From Mycocentrospora acerina (lineage: Eukaryota; Ascomycota; Dothideomycetes; Pleosporales), in NCBI GenBank assembly GCA_022701365.1, contig JAKUHH010000284.1, positions 124,001 through 188,000 of the forward strand: a stretch of 64,000 bases of DNA. Direction: 5' to 3'. Under the pieces are notes generated by a model. That model made no database searches, had not been told where the DNA came from, and saw only the letters and a program-made list of their open reading frames with translations. Positions within the stretch are counted from its first letter, which is position 1; each line of letters begins with the position of its first letter. Positions 20,411 through 30,728 of this stretch are shown piece by piece. Position numbers and translations under genes: made by a program.

Positions 20411-23400
20411 TTATTGGACATACCTTGGGAGTTCTGTATTTAATGAGCAGGAAGACCTTAATGAATAAGTATTTCACTTACCGTTATCGCCTGCTTGTTC
20501 CATATCATTTTTAGTACTTTCCGGTGTGACTCTACCTTTCTCAACCTCGTCATGAAACCTCAAAGAGCCATCTTTCAGCCTCTCAAGGCGAAGTCTGCAA
20601 ATATTGGCCACGATTGCATCAACGGCGTATTTCTGGAGCTCTGCTTTCTCCCTCACAAACTCTTGTTTAAGTACTACCTTTTGCTCCACATCCAGGTTCT
20701 GGAGACGCATGTCTCGCAGATCTTTCAAGATGTACAAAAGCTCTGCTTCAGAACAGCGATTTCGCGGGGCTGCATGTGTTGAACTGCGGACATAACGAGC
20801 TGTGACATCTGCGACGCCATCGACCGAGAACGCGATACAATAGGAGAGGGGTTTACCCCAGCCTGAAATCATGTCAGCATGGACACTTCCTAGTTGAAGT
20901 TGTATCTTCACCATCAGTATACAAACGCGGTTTGTCCCAAACCTCATCACAAGGGTCGATATGAACCCAGCGTTTTCGGTGGACTGAATACGTCTCAATC
21001 CACGTGTGATCTTCTGCGTTCCAAACCCATCGAACTCGACAGCCAATTGCCCGACATAACATGCCGAAGCAAATAGACCATTCTCCTACGCGTCCACGGC
21101 GCGTTTCGAGTAGTACGAAAGCATCGTTATACCGCGGAAATCTTTCATAAGCTTTGCAAGTCGCTAATGTACACTGGTAAAGTTCGACTTGGGTTGCACC
21201 TCGTCCCTGTTCTTCTAAAAGTGGGATGGTCATACCGACTGCTTGTGTAGGAGAACTACAGATACTGCAAGGAGGATTGTTCACGAAAGAAAAAAATGAC
21301 CGCTTGAACCAGCGGAGAAGTGCTCGAGCCACACAATCTTGATAGCCCCAAGCTGGTTTAAGCCCGTTTTTTAAGCTCTCAGCTTCTGCTTGTAGTACTT
21401 GCCACTCTTCTTCAGCTTCCTTGTATATTTGTGATAAGGGGACAAGTTGCAAAGCTTCGTCCAGCAGTCCAGGATTTTCCCAACGCACAGGCATATTCGA
21501 CAAAGATCGTAGCCTGCTTGCAAATCTGATAGACCTTGGGGATTTGGGTTGTACAGGAAAAATTGGGAGATTTCGCAATGATTGGACTGAAGGTAGAGGG
21601 TTATCCGCGCTCCATGATGGCTGCGTCTCTTTCTGGCCGGCTCCGCTTGAAAAGAGAGAGGGTTGAGCTTTCCATCGTCTTATAGACTTGAGACGCTTTA
21701 GGCGATTGATTCTCAGTAGTTCTCGCAGTTTTGTCGACATGCGATTCATGTCGACGTTGGGATCGGAAATGTCAAGATCCCGTTCTATACTTCTTTTCGA
21801 AATTGGCTCCTCTGATTGATCTGCATGTGTCGTAGTTGGCAAACGGAGGATAGTGTTGATTGGAAAATTATCGAAAAGGGTCGCATTGGCGCCGAGACCA
21901 TGGTGCGAATCAGGCTCGCTGCATACTGGAGAAAGCTCGATGGTTGCATCACCAGCAGCTAAAATCGTTGGCAAGACAGAATCACCGTCAGCTTTTCTGA
22001 CGATGCATTTTGCAGGAGGCATATTCTCTATTGATCTTTCGGTTTTGCTTGTCTCACCTTCTTCACTATTGAGATGTTCTGAAAAAGACTGTACACTATG
22101 TGTGTCATCGCTTCCTGCGGGTTGCACTGTGCTAGTATTCGGAATGATTCTGTGGCACTGTTCGAGCCTTTGTTCGATAGTATTAGTATGTTGCTGAATG
22201 TCCTTGAAAACGAGATGTAACGGAACGAAATATGCCATTCCTATTTCGGGTGCACCCGCAACAATATGGCCATGAAACATTCCAGATGTTGGATCGTATA
22301 CCCATGAGCCACAGTCTCCGTTTGCAAGTTGCTCATCGAATTTAGCCTGGTATACTTCTTGATAGTTTCTTGCGTCAGGCGTTCGTAAAAAGACGGGAGT
22401 GAAACTAGCATATCCGCGAATCATACCTGCAGATGCAGTATAAGCGACTACCGATGTCTGTGAGAGATGTTCCAAGTTTCCAGGTTTTGAGTAGTTTGGA
22501 AACTCTAGAGATCCCGAAGGACTGGGTTTGTGCGGTTTCGATTCGCATTCCGAGTTATCATTCAGTTGGATCAGCGCGTAATCAAGCTCTGGTCGCAAGC
22601 TGTCACATGACGAGAAGACTAAGTCACCGATGAGTGAAAAGTCTGGTGGTAGCTGTTCCATATTGGCCTCGGAAGCACTGTCAATATTTGCACCATAATC
22701 GGTACTGATTTCAGGGTAACTGTCGGAAGGAGCGGGCGAATCATACGACCTATACTCGAAAAGAGTGTTGATGCTAGATGACTTGCTCGAAAAAGGCGAC
22801 ATGCGTTGTTTGTCAATCTCTAACTCAGAGAATTCTGAGCTATAGCTAGCTTGGCTGGTTGCGTCTATATCATCATCATCGCTATCGGAGAAGCAAAGTT
22901 CAAGATCCTGTTCTGCGTGAGAAGGCCCCAAAACTTCATCAAAGAAGGCGTGGGCAGCACTCATTAAATAGTCCTTGTTATTGATAGAGATCACTGCTCC
23001 TGCTGTAGCTTTTCGGATGGAAATTGGATTTGCGCCTGTCCGAATGAGCAATGGGTAGCCAAGGCCAGGGCGGGTCGCAGTGCTGAAAACACAAGGATGG
23101 CTTAGCGATCCGTCCTGACTCAAACCACTCGCAGCAGTTCTTATTTCACCCTGCGCTGCCAATTGAATTAACTGGTTATAGTCCGGAGCCCTGGGAAGAT
23201 GCTTCAAAGCAACTGCGGGATGTTTGTCCATTAGATGACTATCTCTGATCATGTTCCGGATGCCTTTGCGATAAGACTCGCTCTCACAGCAAAATATGAT
23301 CGTAGGTACTGCTGTTTCTGGCGATATTCCAACCATATAAATAGACCACGTGACCCAAGTGGGCGTTGGCTCACTGTAAGTATCAAGATGCTGCTTGATA

Positions 23401-23627
23401 TCTTGACCGAGGGTAAGAAAGACAGCGCGTGCCGGCCCGACAGCTTCCCAGCATTTCTGAATCCCGATTGTTGCGATGTAACGACCAATAGAAGCCTGTG
23501 AATTTGGCCAGCATGAATTGATCGTAGGTGGCTTCAATTTGGCCCCGCGCAAGGTCCTGCTACGTCGAATGCTGGTGAGAACATTCATTGTCGGCGTTTT
23601 CCGACGGGGAGCGACAGCTATCAACAT
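20411..23627 (-). CDS. Chymotrypsin-like domain fused to a PNG1-like (peptide:N-glycanase) domain
   Basis: Three exons: 23627-20912, 20862-20482 and a short 20433-20411, in phase, about 1039 residues. The first part (residues 45-165) is a conserved-looking fungal N-terminal region. Next is a trypsin-fold-like domain with MSAAHAFF (His226), [10 protein letters not shown] (Asp349) and NGDCGSWV (Cys439 at the nucleophile place, where serine proteases have Ser). A long Ser/Asp/Glu-rich linker follows. The C-terminal part is a PNGase/transglutaminase domain: [10 protein letters not shown] zinc ribbon, [40 protein letters not shown], then [19 protein letters not shown]1 needs Cys-His-Asp; His874 and Asp891 are here but the Cys is Val847, as in inactive PNG1 of filamentous ascomycetes. 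The exon 2 end has a good GTAAGTG donor leading to ELPR, a motif of PNG1 C-termini; the very 3' end is uncertain. Role unknown; inferred scaffold or sensor rather than glycanase. Confidence 0.75.
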
Positions 23628-23911
23628 TCAGTCATGTGGAGAGTTTGTGAGTAGGAAGAAGAAAAGTTGGAGGGCGGAGGCCATGGCGAGATTGTGGTGC
23701 ATACAGCGCCACCCCCAAAATGCTGCACGCTATAAGTACGCGCGTGGCTGAGGCTGTGTGAGATGCGTGCAGCGCGTCTTAAGGCCGCCAGCCAACAGCT
23801 CTAGACTCGACGTATGATGATATCACACATCTTATCCCGTCTCTTCACATATTTCGATCATCTACAGTGGTGTTCTAAGATCAAATTGATCGGGAACACT
23901 GAGTCCCTGCG
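23628..23911. promoter_or_regulatory. Short bidirectional promoter
   Basis: Only 284 bp separate the starts of the protease/PNG1-like fusion gene (minus) and the anchored membrane protein gene (plus). It carries gctataagta near 23729. Such compact divergent spacing often means joint regulation, which is inference here. Confidence 0.5.
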
Positions 23912-25019
23912 ATGTCATCCTCTACCAAAACTTGTGCGCTGGCACGTGCCACAGCCCCACTTCTCGATCCTCTAGACCAACGAACAAAAAATAGCATACT
24001 CGACTTCTTCTGGGGCAGCCTATCCTCCCAGAGCTCTCAGCTGCATACTGGAGATGCATGGGAGGCATACTGGGCTTTCTATTACTGCACATGCGAGCAT
24101 GCACTATACGACGGTGGGCGGCACGTCCTTGCTCGCACACACGATGATATTATTGATATTATAAGAATGTTAAAAGGAGGTGCATCACGTAACACAGTCC
24201 AGCAAAATTTACGCCTAAAGCTTACAATATCGCACCCAAACGAAAATGAGCTTGTAGATTGTGCCATTGACCTTGCTGCGAGTCTGTTGCTCATGATCGA
24301 CTTCGACAGTATCGAGAATGGCTTCAGTGGCAGACAACAACTGGAATGGAACACAGGATCGTTGGAAAACTGTGTGGCTACATATTTTGAGTCCAAGCCG
24401 GTTCTCGGCCATGAAGGTGTAAAGCTTCAGCGCGTATTCAACGCTCTGAACCTGGATCGAATTGCAGGAGTCGAGATCGTGCCCACAACTAATCTTCTTG
24501 ATCATCTACGTCTGACTGACGATGACACTAAACTATATATTTTTCACCATGCATCTTTTCTTAAACGCCAGTTGCAAAGGTATGTGTTAAAATTGTTTAC
24601 AAATTAGACATTCTAATAATTCTAGCACCATCTTGCCCACAGGCCTGGTTGAAGAAACCCTCCGTACTCTTGCTCTTCTACTTCCGCAATCCGACCCCGC
24701 CTTACGCAAGTGGTATCGAAAATTACCACATCCCTTTACTCTCGACCCTCAGCTCATTCTGTGTGGGCATCTGAAGACTGATGACCGACAAATTGAAAAC
24801 TTCACATACTGGCATGACCGCATAGTCGTGTTAAAACAAGTTTTCGACGAGGCCACACCACAAACTCTGTCACAATGGTGGCATGATCGCCGAAATGGGG
24901 TGCAGTGGTACACATTTTGGATTGCGGTCGTGGTACTGTGTTTCACTCTATTTTTCGGTCTGATACAAAGCATTGAAGGCGCCTTGCAAGTTTATGGGAC
25001 ATTTTATGGCGGAAAATAA
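23912..25019 (+). CDS. Conserved fungal protein with C-terminal membrane anchor
   Basis: Two exons, 23912-24579 and 24626-25019 (46-bp intron with GTATGT donor and CTAATAATTCTAG end), 353 residues. The body is soluble and mostly helical: DAWEAYWAFYYCTCEHALYD, DDIIDIIRMLKGGASR, and CAIDLAASLLLMIDF. It contains FHHASFLKRQL, ILPTGLVEETLRTLALLLPQ and a distinctive YWHDRIVVLKQVFDEATPQT then QWWHDRRNGVQWYTFW. That leads into one hydrophobic helix (AVVVLCFTLFFGLIQSIEGA) and a short tail. I remember this pattern from an uncharacterised multi-copy Pezizomycotina family; no enzymatic motif is visible. It is divergently paired with the protease/PNG1-like fusion gene across 284 bp. Confidence 0.8.
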
Positions 25020-25179
25020 TGTCAAAATGTCAAGACTTTTTTTTATGATACATCATATTCATCATGGACATAATTTGAGTTGCTTTGTAGACTTCAAGAC
25101 GTAGACATGAACCCTTGGTCAATCCTTTTTAGCTACGAGTCAAAATCACAATTTATTTCCCGTTGCTATTTAGGCTCAG

Positions 25180-25593
25180 TCACTTCTTTTTAGATATGCT
25201 TCTCCCTGTCAGACCTACGCAGTCAAAGCGAAACCAGACCCTTCGATAGTCAATGTCATAGGCGATCATAATTCTATCATCTTCCCCTCCATATGTGCAG
25301 TACTGTTGCTCATCATTGTCACTACCATTTCCGTTGAAGTACCCGTCTGTGGCGTTACCTCCTCCAATGGTGATCTCACCGTCACTTTCTTCTGTGTCAC
25401 GCTATGCCTGCATATAATTACTTTATTCTCCCCTTAGGGCGATCTTTCCGCGGGATTGGGTTCGTTTGTAATGGCAGGAATTAGTTTCGCCGTACATTAA
25501 TTGGCTACTCTTCTGCAAAAATCAGTCCTCTAATTCTTGATTGCCTGTTACCTCGTCCTGGAATTCGTCTACGACCACAATTCTGCGGTATCA
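25180..25593 (-). pseudogene. Decayed gene with in-frame stops
   Basis: The minus strand keeps one reading frame with coding character through three blocks. A block ending in IVVVDEFQDE stops at a GTAACAGG donor (25551). A second block, 25512 onwards, follows a ctgatttttgcag acceptor and reads KSSQLMYGETNSCHYKR.. to RGKIALRGE. Then, in the same frame, come TAA (25425-25423) and TAG (25404-25402), after which 73 codons run open (GGGNATDGYFNGNGSDNDEQ, FRFDCVGLTG) to TGA at 25182-25180. A TGA at 25593 interrupts the first block. All three inner stops are one C-to-T change from CAA, CAG or CGA, which fits repeat-induced point mutation or cytosine deamination. No family recognised; the Cys and Gly/Asn-rich sequence could have been secreted. 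Confidence 0.55.
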
Positions 25594-25901
25594 CCTTCTG
25601 TCCCAATATTGACTATAAAACAAGAGAATTAAACAACCGTTTGTTAAGATCTATCGATCAAAATTATGAAGATAGTACCTAAATCCAAATGATCTGAGTG
25701 GATCTTCTTTCGTCCAAAATAGGAAATTCAAAGTAATTTCAATTTAACCAAAATATGCAGAACATCGACAACAACCAGTAAGCAAAGGTTTGAAATTATG
25801 TAAGATAAAGGTTCGCTTTTTTAAACCGTTTCACGTACAAAAATGTTCTGACTACGACAACTATAAGACATCTCTCCACTGAGTTCGTTTTGGTATGATG
25901 T
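25594..25901. other. AT-rich spacer
   Basis: About 300 bp of AT-rich sequence between the decayed gene and the tyrosinase gene end. May include further decayed upstream exons; none can be read. Confidence 0.4.
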
Positions 25902-27251
25902 TTACGCGTAAATGTAGCAAAAAGGTCCCGCAAGTGTACTCATAGCATCAGCATTCGTGATGTTTGGGAACTGATCTTCCAACATTTGCCCCAAGCTCAA
26001 AGTATCTTCAAGAGTTCCGTTTCGGCTCGGAGGTAAATTCAAGAAGGTAATGGTACCAGCAAGCTCGTTCCGTCTATTCTTGAGATCCTGATTTTGCCAA
26101 ATCCACCAGACCCGATCGATCATCGCGTGGTGAAAGTAGAAAGCTGGATCAGATGGGGAGTTGAAAAAGTCAGAACCAGCGTCTCCGCCAATCGTATAGT
26201 GGCCTCCGCTGTGAACGCCAAGGTACTTGTTCACAAAATCACCCTGCATCTTGTTCTGGAAAGACAGAATATCCTTGTTATCTTTGATCAGTGCTGTGAC
26301 CACTTCATCTCGGGCTGCATAGGCCGCTTGTTTGTTCAGATCGCGGCTGAGGCAACGAGGGTTGTAGCCTAAACCATTGGCTTGTGGGTTGGGCTTGATG
26401 CCTTTGACTTTTGTCTGTATAGGTCCAATGTTCACGGTCCAGCTAGCAAAATCAGTGACTGAATCCAATAAACGACCGAGGAGTTGTGTATGATGCCTTT
26501 CTGATCACGAAAGGACAAGAAAAACTTACTTTGCTAACGGTCCAGAGACGCAACCTCCGCCCATTCCGGGCTCAAGAAGGATGTTACAACTCGCTTCGTT
26601 GGGGAGGCAAGTATAGTTCCTTCCAGGTACGTAGGCTCCGCCATCGGACATACTCGATTCGCTCCCATCAAATAGCGGGGACTTTGATGGATCGTCCGAC
26701 CACCATGCCCAATTGTAATATGGCAGATAGCCCTTGTATCCGCACTCATTACGTAGTAGCTGCTCGTACGCCCAGATATAGTAGCGATGCCATGCAAGAA
26801 AGTTTGCCTAAAATCTGTCAACTAAAAGAGGCAGAGCATATGAGCGATGTTACGCACGGTGCCATGAACAGCGTAAGTCTGCAGGACGTGGGTCACAACG
26901 AAATCATCGTAGCGACTTTTTGCACCGGAAGCAACAGCAGCCGGGGTCAACGCAGGCTTCTTGTGAATACATTTGACGGCATCAATGTAGTTCAGCTTTT
27001 CGGCCTTTGTGAGAAGCGACCTAAAAGTGTGAGCCAAGCAGAAACCTTAATCAAGTTCGGTCGGACGCGTACCATTCTCGCCGTACGGAAACATTCTTAA
27101 GCGTACACTTGTCACCAGGATATCCGTTTAGAGCAACATCGAGTCCCAGGTTAAACACTCCGAGTGCAGCTAATCCGTCGTGTTCCGTGAATTTGAAAGA
27201 GGCACTAACGCTACCGATGAATGCTGCGGTTACCAGATCATGGACACGCAT
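25902..27251 (-). CDS. Secreted tyrosinase
   Basis: Type-3 dicopper oxidase that hydroxylates and oxidises phenols to quinones. Four exons, 27251-27073, 27020-26858, 26807-26530 and 26442-25902; all phases agree, 386 residues. The start MRVHDLVTAAFIGSVSAS is a signal peptide, which is why the upstream ATG at 27275 is not used. Exon 2 has REWSLLTKAEKLNYIDAVKC and the CuA site histidines in VVTHVLQTYAVHG, continued in exon 3 by TANFLAWHRYYIWAYEQ. Exon 4 holds CuB: HSGGHYTIGG and FYFHHAMIDRVWWIWQ. The length is that of short fungal tyrosinases without a C-terminal lid domain. The intron 3 acceptor is the ..TTTTGCTAG site, giving GPLAN-WTVNIGPI; the in-frame TTG upstream is not a start. It lies near a phenol-hydroxylase-like gene, but between them is a membrane protein gene on the other strand. 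Confidence 0.93.
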
Positions 27252-29056
27252 GTCGAGATTAATTTCCGTGTTCAAGATCTTCCTAAAATATACGTCCGCA
27301 GGCCGTGATAGTGTGAAGTATTGTGAAGGGGAAAGTTGAAATGTGCAGGCTCTCTATTGAATTGGAGACAAATCGCGCTCTTATACGTATAGCGCTCACT
27401 ACCGATATCCGAATATCATGTGGAGTACCCATGACAAGGAGAAAACCCGTGCATGAGACTTGCATGCTTATAAATTGGTACTCGTGTGAGGTGAAGGACA
27501 CTTGGGGAAGTGAGGTGAGTCCAGATGCGCTAGGTGCAGTTGTAGGAAGGTGCTCTGGTAGGATTTCTTGTACACTCTTGCTACACTCAACCCCAACACA
27601 TGCAGGCTCATCCTTATGCCAGGATTGCGACCTTGGAAAAAAGATACGCATGTCAAAACTGTTCCTTTAGTCTCGGAGTCGCGCCACCGGGATCCGGAAC
27701 ATCCACGTAACGCAAAGATATCATTGGCGAGATAACAACTCCTTGCTTTAGAAACTGCTGTGCCGCATTAACGTGCAAGGGCGTTGTGGATCAGAGTGAA
27801 ATTGACAGCGGGATAGATGGTACAACATAGTCGTAGATTCATAATGTACACTTCAACGTTTGAGTAGGTGGGAATCACCAGCTATTGGAAAGTTCACGGT
27901 TCCAAAAAAGAAAAATTGCCGTCAAAACGAGGTGTTGTGAAAGCGAATGGATAGGTCTTACGGGTAGGCTATTACACACTACTGGCCGCTTGGGCCGGGA
28001 AGGGCTTTCTTACGGAGGATCTCACGCCGGCGATGCAAACTATTAAATTAGCCCACGGACTTCTCAATGGAAAATGTACCTCGTAAATTTAAGAAAGAGC
28101 GGTAAAAAGAGTACCACGAGTATGACAAGATGTAAGCTGGATAACCTGTAGTAAATGAATCAGATTGCGATGATTTGATCTTCAGAGACAAGAGCTGTGC
28201 GGGCGAAGGGGTGTGTTTTCGCAGCGACTGAGCGCCAGGACGCTAAATTCTGTAACTGGCTAGCCGCGCGATCTCGCCGTCCGGGGCACAAAGCCTGGAG
28301 AAGCCGACGGCGGCCACTAGTCCCACATCCCTTTCTCGCACCAACAACAATGGTATGTGCTCTGCGAAGAACTTGACCGCGCCACGACCGTGCCTAAGCT
28401 CCAGGAGAGCGGACAGTTTTCACCTAGTTCTTGTTGAACAAGACAAGGTTGGTTAGCTTCGGATGTAACGCCGTTTTTTCGTGCGTTGCGCCCCTGGGAT
28501 GCAGCAATGCAGGTACAAGCTCTGCCATAGCTCCACTTGATTCCGACGACGCTCCCATCCCGGTTATCTGCTGATTTTGTTGACGTTAATTGTAAACAAT
28601 TTTCTGGGAAGAACTTTACCTTAGCACGGATGATCTATGTGTAGATATGATATCGATAATAGGAAGGAAGGCATGTTGACTGTACGAACAAATATGACCA
28701 ACTTTAGTTTACCAGTTCGCGGATCAACCTATCAATCTGAACACGATAGAAATATAAGTCTGCAAGGGGGGAGTTGCCTTGGGTACCAGGCCCATATTGA
28801 CAAAGAAGTCGACCTGTCATGCTTTCCACCACCAATGACATGATGATGTAGAATATAATCCAAGCCATCTTGATCGCACACCCCCATAGATCGGTCTCGG
28901 CGGTCTTCATCCCGTGCTGTGCCGCAACGTCTCCGCCGATGTAATTTGAACTGAGTTGACACAAGAACTGGTAAATGACTTTTCTGAACAACCTAAGACT
29001 CCCTGATTCCTTAACTCTCCCGCTCTTCAGCTTCGTTCAATTTACCGATTCATTTT
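27252..29056. promoter_or_regulatory. 1.8-kb divergent intergenic region
   Basis: Between the starts of the tyrosinase and the SAT4-type gene. Contains a GC-rich patch at about 28240-28440 inside AT-rich flanks, with a pyrimidine-rich stretch and ATG directly followed by a consensus donor (atggtatgt at 28350), as found in genes whose first exon is only the start codon. No following exon could be identified, so no gene is called. Confidence 0.4.
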
Positions 29057-30499
29057 ATGGCTTCTGTTGTTGGAGATGCGCATGGTCTTGCCAACCTCAC
29101 CCCCGAATACACCATTTATACCAATGCCCCCAAACTTTTAGCTCAGACCGGTGCACTCTATGGCACCGTTGCTGTGGTCGTTCTCTTACGATGTTACGTC
29201 CGAAAAGAAATGCTGAAGTCCTTTGGCAAAGACGATTGGGCTATGCTGCTTGCCTTTGCATTCGCCACCGCGTCGTTTATTGTGTACATTATGCAAACAG
29301 AGGTCGGAATAGGAAAACATCTCGTGGTCATACAAAGCGACAAACTAGCATATAGAGAGTTTCTGAAACTCCGACAAATACAGTCGATTCTGGTAGCTTT
29401 TGGAGTCGCACTTGTCAAGATATCCGTAACATTTTTCCTGTTACGGTTGGTCACGAAGAATGCATATATTTGGTTCTTGCACGGCCTCAACATCTTCATG
29501 GTACTTTTCACTGCCGCTTGTGTAGGAACACTAGGTATGATAGCGCTTCCTCGTATTTTTTACATATGTGTGCTGATGAAAAACAGTAAGTCTAGGTTTT
29601 TGTCGTCTGCAACCGAAGATCGTTCCTCAAATTCCGGGTGATCCATAGCATCAGCTACACTATCGTTCTAAATTCACAAAAATAAGCAAATTTCAAGCAT
29701 GCATTTGTTTCTCTGAACATCGCTCACCATGTTCTTGATTCAGGTCTTCCAATGCATACCTGTCGCAGCGGCATGGAACCTGAGTCTGCGTCCACCACCT
29801 CAGGGGTCAGGGACTGCAAAATGTTTTAGCCCGCAGACATTTACTTCAATCGGACTCATGAATACCAGTGAGTCATACAATATCCTCGTTTCGCCTATGG
29901 AAGACTTAATCTGCATAGTTGTCACAATCGCAACAGACTTCCTGTTAGCACTCCTACCAGTTCCACTAATCTGGCAGCTGCACCTCAACATTCGCGCCAA
30001 AATCTCCTTGATCTTCGTATTAGCTCTGGGTCTATTCGCTGGCATCGCCGCTGTTATCAAATCCCGAGTGCAAGCGACCTTCTTCGCCGACCCCGACCCC
30101 TATGTGCATGACACCTTCACAATGTGGAGATTCATCGAATACGACGTAGGCATTATTGCCGCCTCACTACCCGCACTGAAGCCGCTTTTCAGTCGATTCC
30201 TCGATGTCACGCGAGGTATCACGAGTTCACGAACAAAAGACGCAAGCTCCCAACAAGGTCCCAATTCTCTGGGTTATCAGAAGCAAGCTGAGCAAGTTGA
30301 CAAGGATATCGTGCTGGAGGAATTTACTGACAGAAATGGAAATTCTGTGGGAGTATCTGCACAACAGACTGTCAAAGGAGATGGGAGTATTTGGTGTATG
30401 GAACAGGCCAAGAACAGTGATGAAAGCATTCTACCTCGTCATAACATAGGGCACCGACCCAATGCCATCGTTGTCACAACGGGTATTCGTGTAAATTAA
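29057..30499 (+). CDS. SAT4/rhodopsin-domain integral membrane protein
   Basis: Multi-pass fungal membrane protein of the large rhodopsin-like (SAT4) family, function generally unknown. The start at 29057 gives MASVVGDAHGLANLTPEY. Helices are visible from residue 32 (GTVAVVVLLRCYVRK) onward. The KDDWAMLLAFA segment, LRQIQSILVAFGVALVKISV, VFQCIPVAAAWN and ATDFLLALLPVPLIWQLHL are family hallmarks. A 51-bp intron at 29868-29918 (GTGAGT donor, CATAG acceptor) is in frame; removing it restores GLMNT-IVTIATDFLLA. The first intron is unsettled: the acceptor is 29743, but the best-looking donor (GTATGA at 29535) is out of phase with it, while GTAGGA at 29522 is in phase but shortens the expected loop. 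The gene may carry a lesion or a micro-exon. Exons as modelled: 29057-29521, 29744-29867, 29919-30499. Confidence 0.8.
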
Positions 30500-30728
30500 A
30501 AGGACTAAGTGCACAATTTCCATTGCAAGTCGAGATCATGGCGTACTATATTAAAGTAGACATTTCCAAGAAGCAGCGTTTCAAGATCGAAAATTTCATG
30601 CTCTACTCCTAAAAATTATAAAAAAATCCAAGAGGATGGTGTTCTCCATGAAATATATAAAAGACTTTTGGTATCAAATCAGACTATAACTCGTTCATCG
30701 CCACCAATCATCTCCTTACAGGCAAGTA

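Noticed and set aside
20874..23627. Reading the fusion gene as two separate genes (protease-like and PNGase-like)
   Set aside because: The 2.7-kb exon is open without a stop through both domains, so one gene is simpler; transcript data could still change this.
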